In this document: positions 10,157 through 22,846 of the stretch, in pieces
Numbering within the stretch: the first letter of the stretch is position 1
How the letters are laid out: each line of letters begins with the position of its first letter
Assembly (NCBI GenBank): GCA_963921195.1
Contig: OY992537.1
Coordinates: forward strand, 245,836,414 to 245,900,413
Direction: 5' to 3'
Origin: Pegoplata infirma
Taxonomy: Eukaryota > Arthropoda > Insecta > Diptera > Anthomyiidae
DNA: 64,000 bases
Made by a program: the position numbers and the translations under genes
Notes under the pieces: generated by a model
Database searches by the model: none
Seen by the model: the letters and a program-made list of their open reading frames with translations, nothing else
What the model was told of the DNA's origin: nothing

Positions 10157-10726
10157 ACTTATATGTTTATTCATTTAAAAAACATAAGTTATTTTGAGAA
10201 AAAAAAAATATTGCAAGTTTTTAGTAACAAGATTACAAGGATTTAAATAATTTAACAAGGAATCTCAAATATTAGCTTATGCTTTTTTGAGGGTGGCAAT
10301 GAATTTGCAGCCAGTAGTTCGTTTTAAAAAAATAATAAAAAAGCTAAGTTTTTCAGCTAGACTGCTTTCATACCCCATACGTTAGAAATATTTTTAGTAA
10401 ATTTAAATGTAAAATATATCAAATACCGTTTGTGTCACAATTTATAAAGTCTTAAATGCCGTTATTTGATTAACTGTTATATTTCTACTAATAAACGAAT
10501 AGATTTTAAATACAAAATTTTTCTGATTCATCGATATGCAAACATATTCATTTTAATATACACTCAGAAAAGTTTGACGTTTGTTAGTTGTTTATAAATT
10601 AAAAATGTTAAATAGTTTTCAACCACAAACGTAGTAGTTTTTGTATGAAAAAGGTTAAAGAACTGCAGTCATTCCATGGAAAGTTGAACTAATTTTGAAA
10701 AAAAAAAATATTCACGTTTTCGACTA
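10157..10726. other. No recognised feature
   Basis: AT-rich sequence between two elements. I see no gene, repeat ends or conserved motif. Confidence 0.4.
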
Positions 10727-11193
10727 ACAAGGGAAGTCTCCCTAGTGGCACCCTCGCATCTTTATGGAATTGGTTTTATTTTGTAGAGCAGAAAAAATAA
10801 AGGGACATGTATTTTTTTAGCGGCCCAAATTCATATTTAGAACGTGTCAAACATGCACAACTTTTCGTCATGTTGAGTAAAATACCAACATTTTAGCACA
10901 TTTTTGTTAATAAGTCGAAAAATATTAATTTCTTTGGCCCGTTGTTAGCACCAGAAGATAGGTATTTTTAATACCTTTAATCTGATACCACATATGCCTA
11001 TATTAATTTGGTTTAAATAGGCGTAAATCGTAAAAAACTGAAAAAGGTCAGTCCCCCCCCCCATACAAATTGACCCCTCCTAAAAATGAGTTTGGGCCGC
11101 TAAAAAAAATACGTGTCGAATTAATTTTCGTTCTTAACAACATATCCAAATTTCATGAAGATCGGAGGGTGACACCAGGGAGACTTCCCTTGT
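10727..11193 (+). mobile_element. V-family TIR repeat (ACAAGGGAAGTCTCCC ends)
   Basis: The ends are ACAAGGGAAGTCTCCCTAGT and CAGGGAGACTTCCCTTGT, with the inverted match extending about 30 bp. Internal 'tttgggccgctaaaaaaa' lies near the right and its inverse near the left. No clear TSD. A rearranged second copy lies at 15291-15642 and a related element at 34097-34643. Confidence 0.65.
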
Positions 11194-11210
11194 AAGTCAC
11201 ACTTTAGAGT

Positions 11211-11275
11211 GGGGCCCCCGTAGGCTAGTTCGTGGGGGTTGTGGGTTCAATTCCCACCAGAACCCTTGGTTTTTT
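11211..11275 (+). repeat. tRNA-like Pol III box remnant
   Basis: A perfect T-arm-like hairpin GTGGG-TTCAATT-CCCAC (11239-11256) contains a consensus B box. 'taggctagttcg' upstream resembles an A box, but the two are only about 12 nt apart, so an anticodon arm is missing. A T run follows at 11271. Probably a truncated tRNA or SINE head. Confidence 0.35.
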
Positions 11276-11846
11276 CGCTACAACAAGACGACGGTCATTG
11301 TTACCACACACAAAAAATTTTAGAGAAAAAAATTTTAATTAAAAATTTTAAAAAGTTGAATTTTGTTTTTAATAATTTTTTTTTAATTGATATGATTAAA
11401 TTTTTTAATTGATTTCGTAAATTTCTGTGAACTGAGAATAAATGCACTTTTGCGATATTAAACATTTACAATTTTTAGTAAGCAATACTATCACTTTCGT
11501 GATAGGTACAAATTGAATTAAAATAGTAATTTATATAATCGTTTTAGTGATTGAAACTCATTTTCATTTTTTTTTTGTGCAGTTCTCGGTTAGGTTGAAA
11601 TTATTAAAAATAAGTTGTAAATTAATGGAAAGAATAAATAAAAATAATTGGTCTTGTGTGTTTGTGATTGGTCACTTTAGAGTGTTCACGTTTTCTCGAG
11701 TTGACTGTATTTTAGCAGTTGTTTGTGGAAACAACTTACACAAAAGTGCTTTATGTTCTAACAGTAATTTTTAAACAGTTGTTTTTAATAATTGACCTTT
11801 TTACAGTTTTGTATAGTTTCCCCTTGAAAATCTAAACCAATCTATA

Positions 11847-12329
11847 CACACAAAAAATTATTGGCTAAAAATTTTCAATTAAATGTATTGATCAACATAA
11901 TTTAAATGAGTCAATCAATGTTTTGATTAAATTTTTTGTTATTTTTTGTTACAAATTTTCAACATACCAGATTTTTTTTTCGCTTTAATTTATTTGAATA
12001 GATTAATTCAAAAATATACAAAATAATTGGGCTTTACTTTTTTATTGATGGCAACATATTGGAAAGCAAAAAAGATGAATTTTTTGATAATTTTGCCATA
12101 AGCTTACAATTGATTTGTTAAATCAATCATTATTTTGATTGACTTTAAATAAAAAATTGATCAAATTTTTAATCAAAATCAAAAAAATTTTTGATTGAAA
12201 AAATTTTCAATCAATCACCTACAATTTGATGATTGATATAACAATTTTTTTAATTGGAGGAATTTCAATCAAAAAATTGATTGAATCCGCGTTTTTGTTG
12301 ATTGAAATTCGTTTTAAAATTTTTCTGTG
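11847..12329 (+). mobile_element. R-family MITE copy 1 (CAC-type, TSD TA)
   Basis: Starts CACACAAAAAATTATTGGC and ends AAATTTTTCTGTG, flanked by TA (11845-11846 and 12330-12331). The interior is dominated by 'aatcaat' and 'ttgattga' words in both orientations. Two more copies lie at 15659-16234 and 23207-23987. Non-coding. Confidence 0.75.
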
Positions 12330-12331
12330 TA

Positions 12332-15289
12332 AAAACACCATTTTTTCAGATGTTTTTTTTTTGTTTTGTCAAACAACACTGAAAAAAACCTTCGTGATAT
12401 AGATGAATCCTCTAACTGACATTCCTTTTCAGTTTGACATTTTCTTCTTTATCTTTTTTGTTTTTCGATGTATTTCTTTAATTCTTTATAATTTTTTTCG
12501 ATGTGTTTTTGTTTTTTAATTCGTCTTTATTTTTCTGCTCTTCGATGTATTTTTTTTTTTTGCTCGAGATAATCCGATTTGAGGATCAAATTTTCAGAGT
12601 GGACTTTCTCCAAAATTTAGCTGAAGAAGACTCTTATTTAATATATTCTCTTTGGTGAAATCTATGAATAAAATAATGTGAATGTGTATTTTTCTAACTT
12701 GTTGTTGTGATTTTTTCAGACTTTTTATACGAAATTTAAAATGAAACGTAAATTATTAACACTATATTTACAAAAATCCGCGCTATAAAATGTCAGCGAC
12801 GGTTACCCGTGACTCACCAAAAATTATTATTAATGAACACTTTCATTAATTTCAATTTAAGGTTGCAATTTTCCTTTACTTACCTACTGCTATTCCAAGT
12901 TGTTTTCCCTGAAAATGTAATAGACCCCAGACAACTAACATTTAAGTTAGTTTTACAGTCATTTTAGAAGATTGTACTTACAAATTTGTTTGAGTGTTCA
13001 TTAATACTTATGCATATATGAATATTGAAACTACTTTCTTGTTGACAGATAAATAAATAATGAAAAACAATACTGTAAAATTCCGATTATCTTGAATAAT
13101 GCATGTGATGTGATGATGTTTAAAAAATGGCCTAAATGGTAAAAGTTAAAAATTCAAATTTAAAAAATAGTTGCCTTGCGGGAAATGATGGAATGATTTA
13201 TTTGAAATTATTTTTTTTTTTATGATTTCAAAATTTTTCGGTATTTGTTTACATTTTGCAAATGGTTCACCTTTTGGTTTCGCAAAAAAAAAAAGTACCA
13301 GACGAAAATTTTGGCGGATTATTTTGTTTTCACAAAATTCATACAATTTTATACAAATTATTGAAAACATGTAAAAATAATAAAAAAAACTTTAAAATAT
13401 CGTGGTCCCAAAAATTCCGGGATTGAAAATCAGAAATTCCGAGATTGGGGGGTCGCTTAATACCGAAAATCTTGGAATTAAAAGTCCTAATATGCAGTAA
13501 GTGACTTACAACTTAAATGGTTCAGTAGATTTTAGATAGGAATTTTTTAAGGACAACGTTAACGAAATAGAATTGGTAGCAGAACATTTGTAACTCGAAC
13601 CTGAAAAATATTTTATTCATAAACATTTTTAAAAAATATTTCCATTTTTTCCAAAACCCAATTTTGAATTTTTAAAATTAATGAAGTAAGATTCAAATAC
13701 ACATTTTAATTTTTATTTGAAATTCAAAATACAATCAATTTAAATTCTTTAATGCTATTTAGAAAAATTAATATATGTAAACAATTTATTGGTATAATCA
13801 GAATTCTACCGTACCCAAATTTATTTCAGAATTTCTCTTAAATACAAAAACACTTTTGTATCTCCATCTCCATTTCACAGATGTTGTAGTAAGATTTGCT
13901 TTAATGAAGTGTCGAACGATTCATTTTAGTCAATTAATCGCTTTTTTTAAATTTTAACAGTAAATTCTCTACACACCTTCTTTTTCCTCAAAAATGTATC
14001 TCATGGTTTACCGATTGCTGTATGTATGTTTTGATACACACAGGTGTTTGACCTTGAACGTTTTGTTGTTTTTTTTTTCATTCTTTCTCTTTAGTTTATT
14101 TTTATTTTGTTTACCAAAAAAACTTTTTGTTTGAATAAATTCAGTTTTTTATACAAATTATTGATTGAAATTCAAACAGCAAACAATGTCTACGTCATGC
14201 GTTTGTGTGAGGGTATGTATCTTGGAAATGAATATGGATAGAAATGTCCCAAATGAAAAAAAAAATTAAACAGTAGGCAAAAATATTTCAACAACCACTC
14301 CCTTGAACACTCACTCGCCAACCCATTTATAAGGCACAAAAGTAAAATAACAACTAAATTCATTTTACTACAATAATTAAAAGTAAATGTTTATTTGTTC
14401 AATTTAATTACTTCCAACTTTTAGATTCTTAGCTATATTTTGAATCATTTTAAACGGAAGTTCAAAAGTGAAAATGTTTATAGTGATAAATAATTTCATT
14501 TTGCCCTACAAATGCACATTTTTATGTGGAGCAACAATCCCAAATTAAAGTCACATTTTTGACCTAGGCTACCCAATAATGTTTTTCGCTTTAACGTAGT
14601 CTAATATTTTGTTAATAAGTTCCATATTATCCTGGAAATCAAAAACTATACTCTTATGTATGAATCTTTTCATTATAATAACGAAGTCTTTCATCAAATA
14701 TAAACACATACTGAGTCTTGCCAAATCATAACAACTTGACTAATTAAAATATTATATAAACTCTAGAGGTTGAAAAATAAAATGAAATTTTTTTTAAGGA
14801 AAATTCCAGTAATTCATACCATTAATCTTTTAATTCATCAAAGGCAATTTTCAAAAACAAAAAATGATTCAATTTACTAAGAATCCCAAATACAACACCA
14901 CCACACAGAGCAACATCACAATAAAAATATAAACCGATAAAATGTGAGATTTTTTGTTTATAATCGATCGCAGGATGAATAAGGATAATAATGATAATGA
15001 AAATGAAAAATACAACCTTTCTGAAAATAAAATTTCTAAGAAAAACACCGTAAAACTTGACTATTCTAACAAAACCAAAAAAAAAACATAAAAAATGTAC
15101 TAGTGCAACAAAAGTGTGCAGATACATACAAAGATGTTATGTTTGTGTGAGGCTGTTTTTTTTATTAGGCTGGATTGTAATGCATATCTTTTAAACAGCT
15201 GAATAAATAGTTATTTCATCAAATCTCAGATAGTTATATATGATCTCATTTGATTTTATATGCTCAGGTATTAAAAATACATATCTCGT
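12332..15289. other. 3-kb gene-free stretch
   Basis: AT-rich with poly-T tracts and short words such as 'ttcgatgtatt' (12465-12560). 13405-13490 carries 'aaaattccgggattgaaaat' words related to those inside the hAT element at 28972. The longest frame (14822-15127, minus) is low-complexity and unconvincing. No gene, tRNA or TSD-flanked element could be supported. Confidence 0.4.
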
Positions 15290-15290
15290 G

Positions 15291-15642
15291 GTGCTAACAA
15301 CGGGCCCAAGAAGTTAATATTTTTCGACTTATTAACAAAAAAGTCCTAAAATTTTGGTATTTTATTCAATATGACGAAAAGTTGTGCATGTTTGGACACG
15401 TTCTTAGCACACTTAGACCTTTCATTTGATATGTAACATGACTAGGTTTCTTTGCATAATATTGGAAATAAGTAAACGAAAAAAACTGAAAAATGGCCTT
15501 GTGTTCCCCCCTCCTTTTTACCCCCTAAATATGAATTTGGGCCGCTAAAAAAAAACATACGTGTCCCTTTATTTTTTCTGCTCTACAAAATAAAACCAAT
15601 TCCATAAAGATCCGCGTGGTGACACTAGGGAGACTTCCCTTG
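15291..15642 (-). mobile_element. V-family repeat copy 2, rearranged
   Basis: Inverse orientation of the 10727 element. It begins 'ggtgctaacaacgggccc' and ends AGGGAGACTTCCCTTG. It shares 'gggccgctaaaaaaaa' and 'caatatgacgaaaagttgtg', but its opposite terminus is missing, so one end is truncated. Confidence 0.6.
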
Positions 15643-15658
15643 ATTTTATGTTTGCAAT

Positions 15659-16234
15659 CGCACAAAAAATTATTGGCTAACAATTTTCAATTAAATCTAT
15701 TGATGAACAAAATTTAAATGAGTCAATCAATGTTTTAATTAAATTTTTTGTTATTTTCTTTAACCGTCAAATAACAAATTTTCAACATACCAGATTTTTT
15801 TCGCTTTAATTTAATTATTTAGTTTTATTTATTAAAAGTAAAGTAAATTTACAAATTAATAGTAGAGGGTCTAGGAACTGGCTACAGAGGCCTTCGTCCT
15901 TCGCTTAAATTTTTTTGAATAGATTAATTCAAAAATACACAAAATAATCGGGTTTTACTTTTTTTATTGTTGGCAACATATTAGGAAGCAAAAAAGATGC
16001 ATTTTTTGATAATTTTGTCATAAGCTTACAATTCATTTGTTAAATCAATCATTATTTTGATTGACTATAAATAAAAAATTTATCAAATTTTTATCAAAAT
16101 TGGTGATTGATTGAAAACATTTTCAATCAATCACCTACACAATAACAATTTTTTTTAATTCGAGGGATTTCAATCAAAAAAATGATTGAATCCGCGTTTT
16201 TGTTGATTGAAATTCGTTTCAAATTTTTTCTGTG
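15659..16234 (+). mobile_element. R-family MITE copy 2 (TSD AT)
   Basis: Collinear with 11847-12329 and flanked by AT on both sides (15657-15658, 16235-16236). An extra segment of about 90 bp at roughly 15815-15903, flanked by a repeated 'cgctta(a)at' word, is absent from copy 1. On the minus strand it reads like a small LINE 3' end running into an A-rich tail. Confidence 0.7.
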
Positions 16235-16317
16235 ATCAATGATCTAATAAGTTTCCCGAGTAAAAAAATATGATGCAATATTGATAAAATTGCTGTCACT
16301 TTTCCCTGGGGACATTT

Positions 16318-17398
16318 CACTCAAAAAAAAAGTGAACTAAAATCTGGGAAAATTAACTCAATTTTGAGAAAAAGAGGGAATGATTTGGCTCCACAGATTT
16401 TTTTTCTTGGTTTTAGTTCATAATTTTCCCAAAAATGAGGAAAACAAAGTTATTTAATTTTAAGCCAATTTTAACTAGAAAATGGGAAAAATTATACTTC
16501 ACATTTTAGAAATAGATTGGGTCTTGACCCTGGACCCATGGGTGCGGACCCCATTTAACTCGAGACCCCGTTGGGTCCTTTAAGGGTCCCCATAGATTTT
16601 GACCCAAAATTTGTGTCCGTTTCGCTCTAACTTGCTTAGTTTTTGAGATACGGTAAAAAGGGGCCTGATAGGGTCTTGAGAATCTTAAAAACCGGATAAC
16701 TCAAAAACCATTACTCGGAGGGCTTTCGGGTATTTTGCGGAAGTGTTCTACGAGTCAAGAGCTAAAAAAATGCCGTTGGACTTTTTCTCGTATTGGCAGT
16801 ATTTACCGCGATATGTGTATATATAAAATCTCGGGAATTTCAAAATTTAGATCTAAAATTAGGGTCTTGAGACCCCGACAGATATGCAGAGCTAGGCTAT
16901 TCCATATTTTTCTTTGTAGTCTTTCTTTTGAAAATTTCATCCGTTTCGCTCTATCTCGCTTAGTTTTCGAGATATCGCCATTTTGAATTTTTAACTAAAT
17001 TCTAAGAAGTTATTTACTAAATTCTCAGAAGTCATTAACTAGATTCTAAGAAGTACACTTCCTCAATTCAAAGAAGAGAAATACGATGATGTTTTTTTTA
17101 GTAAATTTTAACTAAACTTGAACTAAATTGTTTTTTAAGAAATATATCTTAAAAATAAAGATACGATTCTTAGATTTGTGGAAAATTTCTTTGACTGTAA
17201 GAATTTTTTTCCTAATATTTAAAAAATCCATTTAAAGAAAACTTTGAACTAATTATAAGTAAATGAACTAAAATTTTTTCCTCATAGTTAAGAGAATTTC
17301 TCATTTTTAAGTTAAATTTAACTAAATTTTAGGAAAATTTATGATAAATTTTCTAAGACATTTTTTCCTTAAATTTAGTTATGTCTTTTTTTTCAGTG
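16318..17398 (+). mobile_element. M-family element copy 1 (CAC-type, TSD TT)
   Basis: Starts CACTCAAAAAAAAAGTGAAC and ends TTTTTTTTCAGTG, with TT on each side. Subterminal words 'aactaaa' and 'ttagtt' recur on both sides. The middle (16510-16990) is richer in GC and reads 'gggtcttgaccctggaccc' and similar, with an 83-codon chance frame. A second copy, split by a hAT element, lies at 36368-37891. Confidence 0.65.
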
Positions 17399-17573
17399 TT
17401 GGAAAAGTTGTATGAAGATGTCAGCGATATTATAAAGGGATGTCATCAGCGTGTCAGCGGTGATTTTTTTCTTGTCCTGTCCACATTTCAATAAATTTGC
17501 TTGTGAGTGTTAAGTGAATTTGTTATTAAATTTACGTTAGAAATCACAATGAATCCCAAATCCAGTGTCATTT

Positions 17574-17940
17574 TCCGTTTTGGCAGGTCGGGTCAAAATC
17601 AAGAGATATTCTGATTAAAAAGTATGTGATTTGCAAGCGAGTTTTTATTATATTTTCCAGGAAAATCCTTACCAAATGCATTGGAAATCACTTTATGTAG
17701 TATTTATTAGTCAAAACTTTACTCTAACAATAGTGGACGATTAGTTAAGGCGTATACAAATATTTTTTTTTTAATTTTCTCAAAAAACAATAAAAAATCG
17801 CTTTAATATCGCTTAACTTAAAAATACAACGTCTCTTGATATTGACTTGATCTGTCAAAACGGAGAATGTGTTCTACACCCAAAATAAAGTTTACGCGTC
17901 TCCGCGTTTTGGTGTGTCAATTTCAAGTACTTACAGTGGA
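17574..17940 (-). mobile_element. J-family inverted-repeat element, copy 1
   Basis: 'ccgttttggcaggtcgggtc' near 17576 mirrors 'gatctgtcaaaacgg' near 17850, and the outer parts 'ctacacccaaaataaagttt' and 'cgtctccgcgttttggtgtg' match 40700-41060 in inverse orientation. The two copies define the family. TSD not resolved. Confidence 0.5.
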
Positions 17941-18211
17941 CTATCACGAACATTTAAAGAATTAATTAGCCAAATCGGGCCTTTCGGTCCGTTCTCATGA
18001 ATCATGAGTTTCAGATAAAACCAAAAAAGTGGGCGCGGAAAAACTTTATGTGGACTATTAAGAACTTAGTGGACAATTTTCCTCTTTTCAAATTTTTTCC
18101 GTTAAACCTTAGTTGGATTGTGACGAACATGTGCCAAATCGGTCCAGCCGTTCTGCGATTTTAGGTTTATCGAAAAATGTGGGCGTTGGCAATTTTTCTT
18201 TCCGTAAATAC

Positions 18212-19156
18212 TAGAGTTGTCAACCGATTAAGAATAATTCGATTAATCGGTCAAACAAAACCAAACTCTTCTTCGATTAATTTAAAACTGACGATTTTCG
18301 AATAACGAATAAATCGATTAATTTATGTCATTTAATCGAACAATTATTTTTTTTATACCCTCTAACTGCAGTATCGGTCCTGGACCCCATGGAGTGTATA
18401 TATTATTGATCAGTGATCGGTTCTAAGACATCTAGCGATATCCGTCTGTGAAGGGCATAATACAGTCCAACATATAAGAGCTATACTCCTGAAGTTTGCC
18501 ACGATTATGTCTTATGGTCGTAGGCTGGTTAAGTCTGGTGGCAAAATCGGACGAGCAGAAAAATGTTCCCGATTAAAAAACTAAAACGCCACCAGAAAAC
18601 ACAATTTTTTCTCAAGTTTTTTATGTACATATATTTGTTTAACAAATGAAATATTTGTATGCCACATGAAGTTCATTAACCTGCATTTGGACTAATTGTA
18701 AGATGATTTGGAAATGCAATTTTTTCGGCCCGCCCCCTTTTAAGGGTGTGGTTATAGAAATAATACAAAATACTGGTAAAAGTGTTTTTAGGCGTAAATA
18801 ACGTAAAAATGAATTTGTAAACATTTATGAAGAGGAAAAAGAATTCCTCCAACGTCCCCGAACGACTCTCACCAACTTAAAATTATTCAAATTTTAAGTT
18901 TTTTATGCATATTTTACATAAAAAGTATAAGTTTTTTAGTTATTTTTTGTTAATAAAATATTAATTATTTTATTTTTAAGTTTTTTTGTATGAATTGTTT
19001 ATTTTTTTTGTTAATAAAAATATTTTTTAATTACACTTTTTAATTAGTTATTCTCATCTAATAACCAAATAATTTTTTAGATTTATTTTTTTTTTGATCG
19101 AACGAACAACAAGAATTATTTGAATTATTCAAACGAAGTTAAAATTGGCAACTTTA
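18212..19156. mobile_element. hAT-like element, TSD GTAAATAC
   Basis: Ends TAGAGTTGTCAACCGATT and AATTGGCAACTTTA, with an exact 8-bp TSD GTAAATAC (18204-18211, 19157-19164) that fits the hAT preference GTNNNNAC. Subterminal 'attaatcg' and 'cgattaat' words are dense at the left. An INE-1-like fragment lies inside. Non-coding. Confidence 0.8.
18348..18630 (+). mobile_element. INE-1-like 5' fragment
   Basis: Begins 'tttttttataccctctaac', then 'ggtcctggaccccat', 'gatcagtgatcggttctaag' and 'tatccgtctgtgaag'. It fades into unrecognised AT-rich DNA and no 3' hairpin/acttgt terminus is found, so it is truncated. Confidence 0.6.
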
Positions 19157-19595
19157 GTAAATACCTTTGTTGGATTAAGACGATTATTAAAAAAATAATT
19201 TGTCAAATCGATCCAGCCGTTCTGCGATTTTAGATGTATTGAACAAAAAGTAGAAGTGGGCTAGCTAAATGTTTCTATCCGTAAAAATTTAAGTTTGGCT
19301 ATGACAAACATCAACAAAAATTATTCAAATCGATCCAGGTGTTCTCCGATTTTAGATAAATCAAAAAAAATCGACGTAAGAGTCTGCGTGATTAACTTTT
19401 CTTCCCATTAAAACTAAAGTTGGACTATGACAAACATTTAAAAAAATTATCAAATAAGTTGATCCGTTTTCCGATTTTTGATAAATCGAAAAAGGGAACG
19501 TGGTAAGTTTTTTTCCGTAAAAACCTAAGTTGGACTTTGGCAAACATTTTAAAAAAATACCCAAATCGTTCCAGACGTTCTACGATTACCAGAAT

Positions 19596-20641
19596 ATATG
19601 ATTATATCAGATCTTTTTCACTCAGGTATCGAATTTATTCATTTCAGATTGATCCGATCTAATTTCGACACGATCTAGTTAAGATTTAAAATCTATAAAA
19701 CATTGATCTAAATACTTCGGATCCGGTCTACTATGTATGCGTGTATATTTATATGAAAAAGGGTCGTAGGATCCCCTTACAACAGAGTGTGCGATAAATA
19801 TTACTATGTAGTATTGTTGTAGTAAATGTTAATATTTTTACTCTTGTAGTTTTTTTTTTTGTTAGTGCTGTTGTTTTAGTTGTTGTTGTTGTTGTTGCCA
19901 CTACAGACTAATATCTCCCATGATGAAAAGGTGGTAAAGCAGCAACAAATAAAAGGTAGTACTTTTATACATCCTCGTAAAGCATGTTGTACTAAAATCT
20001 ACCTGTGATTTGTTGAATGGTTAGACATCCTCAACAATAACAACAACAACAACTGAAAAATACTACTTTTAAAACAACAACACCAACTTTACTAAAGTAT
20101 TTTATTTGTGTAGATGTGTATTCTGGCATGTCTAAGATTTATTATTTTTGCCGATTTTTTTTTTCTCCAAAAAAGAAAAAATACTAAAACTGATTTAGCA
20201 ACAATCATGTTCATCATCATCATCATCATCCGTAATACCTTTAGATATACACCACACACACACACATACATCCACCTAAACAGTTGTACTCTATCCAATA
20301 TTTTGTAAAATGTTGTTTTGGAATTTTACAAAAGTTGAAACTTGTCGGCCTGGCCTTTTAGCCTTTAATAGCCAAAGTAAATGTAAACTCATGAAAACAC
20401 ACTCACACACAGTGTAAACTGTACAAATTTGTACTTTAGGCTAAAATGGCGTCTACTCGCACTGATTATCCTGGCAAAACTGAATGATGACTGTGTTGTT
20501 GTAGAGGTAAAATAAAAAAAATTATAATAAAAATAAAATATAGGGAGTGAATTGAAATAAATATTTGTAAATACATGTGTATGTAAAAAGTTATGGCAGT
20601 TTAAAAAACTAAACGGAACAAGTGAGAGTCTTATTATATTT
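19596..20641. other. Gene-free, with GTT/AAC microsatellites
   Basis: Contains (GTT)n at 19878-19897, AAC-rich tracts at 20038-20090, a CAT run at 20215-20229 and CA repeats at 20253-20265 and 20398-20410. Two short frames (20092-20308) are opposite-strand readings of these repeats. No element ends or genes recognised. Confidence 0.45.
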
Positions 20642-22846
20642 AGGCCCGTTAACATTAAAAAAATTAACCTGGGGTTAGCACTAACATGCACCTTAACCGA
20701 AGGTTAAAACAAAAATCGATAACTCAATGTTCAAGTTAGCAGTAACTTCCAGTTATTAATGTCAATATTTCTGGTTAATTTAATCCAAAAAAATCCTGCG
20801 GTTAAATATATAACTGGACGTTTTGTTTACATAATGAATTAAGTAAATATTAAAGAATTATTGCAAATAGAGAAATAGCTTAACAAATAAATGGCTGAAT
20901 CTCATTTATTTAATATTTATTCTGAAACAAGTATGTATTTCGAAAAATCTATTTGAACTACAATTTTAATATGGAAATAATAGGAAAAATATCTCAGCAT
21001 CTAAAATATTTTTCCTTTAGAGAGAATCTAATGAGAGAAAATCTGGAAGAAGTCTCAGATTCTAAATTTTTTTTTAGAAAATGTCTTAGATTCTGAGGAT
21101 TTTTTTCTGTAAATAAAGGTCTTAGATTCTGAGACATTTTTTCTATAGAAAAAGTATCAGATTCTGAGACATTTTTATATAGAAAAAGTCTCAGATTCTA
21201 AGACATTTCTTCTATAGAAAAAGTCTCAGATTCTGAGGGGTTTTTTCTATAGAAAGTTTCTGAGACATTTTTCTATAAAAAATATCTCAGATTCTGAGAC
21301 ATTTTTTCTAAAAAAAAAATATCTCAGATTCTGAGACATTTTTTCTATAAAAAAGTCTCAGATTCTGAGAAATTTTTCTATAGAAAAAGTCTCAGATTAT
21401 GAGAAATTTTTTCTATAGAAAAAGTCTGATTCTGACACTTTTATTCTATAGAAAAAGTCTCAGATTCTGAGACATTTTTTCTATAGAAGAGTCTCAGATT
21501 CTGAGACATTTTTTCTATAGCAAAAGTCTGATTCTGAGACATTTTTTCTATAGAAAAAGTCTCAGATTCTGAGACATTTTTTCTATATAAAAAGTCTCAG
21601 ATTCTGAGACATTTTTTCTATAGAAAAAGTCCCAGGTTCTGAGACATTTTTTCTATAGAAAAAGTCTCAGATTCTGAGGGATTTTTTCTATAGAAAGATT
21701 CTGAGACATTTTTTCTATAGAAAATATCTCAGATTCCGAGACATTTTTTCTATAGAAAAAGTCTCAGATTCTGAGAAATTTTTCTATAGAAAAAGTCTCA
21801 GATTCTGAGAAATTTTTTCTATAGAAAAAGTCTGATTCTGAGACTTTTATTCTATAGAAAAAGTCTCAGATTCTGATTCTGAGACATTTTTTCTATAGAA
21901 AAAGTCTCAGATTCTAAGACATTTTTTCTAAAGAAAAAGTCTCAGATTCCCAGACATTTTTTCTAAAGAAAAAGTCTCAGATTCCCAGACATTTTTTCTA
22001 TAGAAAAAGTCTCAGATTCTGAGACATTTTTTCTATAGAAAAAGTTTCAGATTCTGAGACAATTTTCTATAGAAAAAGTCTCAGATTCCAAGACATTTTT
22101 TCTAGAGAAAAAGTCTCAGATTCTGAGACATTTTTTCTATAGAAAGTTTCAGATTCTAAGACATTTTTTCTATAGAAAAAGTCACAGATTCTGAGACATT
22201 TTTTCTATAGAAAAAGTCTCAGATTCTGAGACATTTTTTCTATAGAAAAAGTCTCAGATTCTGAGACATTTTTTCTATAGAAAAAGTCTCAGATTCCGTG
22301 CAATTTTCCATATAGAAAAAGTCGCAGATTCTGAGACACTTTTTCTATAGAAAGATTCATAAATTCAGAGACATTTAATTCATGGAAAAAGTCTCAGATG
22401 CAGAGACATTTAAGCTATTGCAAGTCTCAGATTCTGAGAATTTCTGTTTGGATGACTTTTTTATTATTTTAACGCAAAAAGGTTCCATGTTGACCAATTT
22501 TCATCCTATGAAATAATTTAAGACTTATGTAACAACACAATGGTGATGTTAAAATCTTAAACTCTTGCCTTTTGCAATTCCTGTCCTCAATAATTTCTAA
22601 AATTTGCCATCATTTAGTCATTTTCAAATATTTTTTTGCATTTTTATTTTATTTTTTTTTTGTTAAAAATATTTTCATAATATTTTGACTTTTGCTGTTT
22701 TAAAACAATTCACAATAACACGTAATCGGAAGTTAACTAACTTTTTTCATTTGTTAACTTGGAGTTAAGAGTTTAGGTTAGTGTAACTGGAAGTTAGATA
22801 ACTTTTAGGTTAAATTTAACTAACTGGACTTTGTGTTATCAGGCCT
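20642..22846. mobile_element. TIR element carrying a palindromic minisatellite
   Basis: AGGCCCGTTAACA at the left mirrors TGTTATCAGGCCT at the right (10 of 13). The flanks TTATATTT and TAATAGTT match at 6 of 8 positions, a possible but weak 8-bp TSD. Subterminal 'gttaac', 'aagttagc' and 'aagttagat' words recur on both sides, as in hAT elements. The centre is a 1.4-kb tandem array. Confidence 0.5.
21010..22440. repeat. 35-bp self-complementary minisatellite, ~40 copies
   Basis: The unit is a palindrome around one central base (GTCTCAGA-T-TCTGAGAC) joined to a perfect 16-bp palindrome (TTTTTCTATAGAAAAA). Both halves are inverted repeats, so the array reads almost the same on either strand. Most units are 90% or more alike. 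Occasional units lose a block (for example about 21425, 21527, 21830), and the array degrades at the right (22290-22440). Related but much older arrays lie at 34895-36240 and 50908-51295. Confidence 0.9.

Larger units (their letters stand above)
17940..19595. repeat. ~120-bp tandem array, split by a hAT element
   Basis: The unit is recognisable by 'agttggactatgacaaacat', 'atcgatccagccgttctgcg' and 'attttagataaatcg'. About six diverged units lie at 17940-18204 and 19165-19595. The hAT element at 18212-19156 sits inside one unit. Such arrays are common inside INE-1/Helentron-like elements, but no terminal structures are seen here. Confidence 0.65.

Noticed and set aside
16735..16986. 83-codon frame in the GC-rich middle of the M-family element
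   Set aside because: The second M-family copy does not preserve the frame, and the residues resemble no transposase.
20092..20308. Overlapping frames on both strands
   Set aside because: Translations of CA and CAT microsatellites; neither strand has coding character.
21010..22440. CRISPR-like array
   Set aside because: Units are contiguous with no unique spacers, and the context is a eukaryotic transposon; this is a minisatellite.
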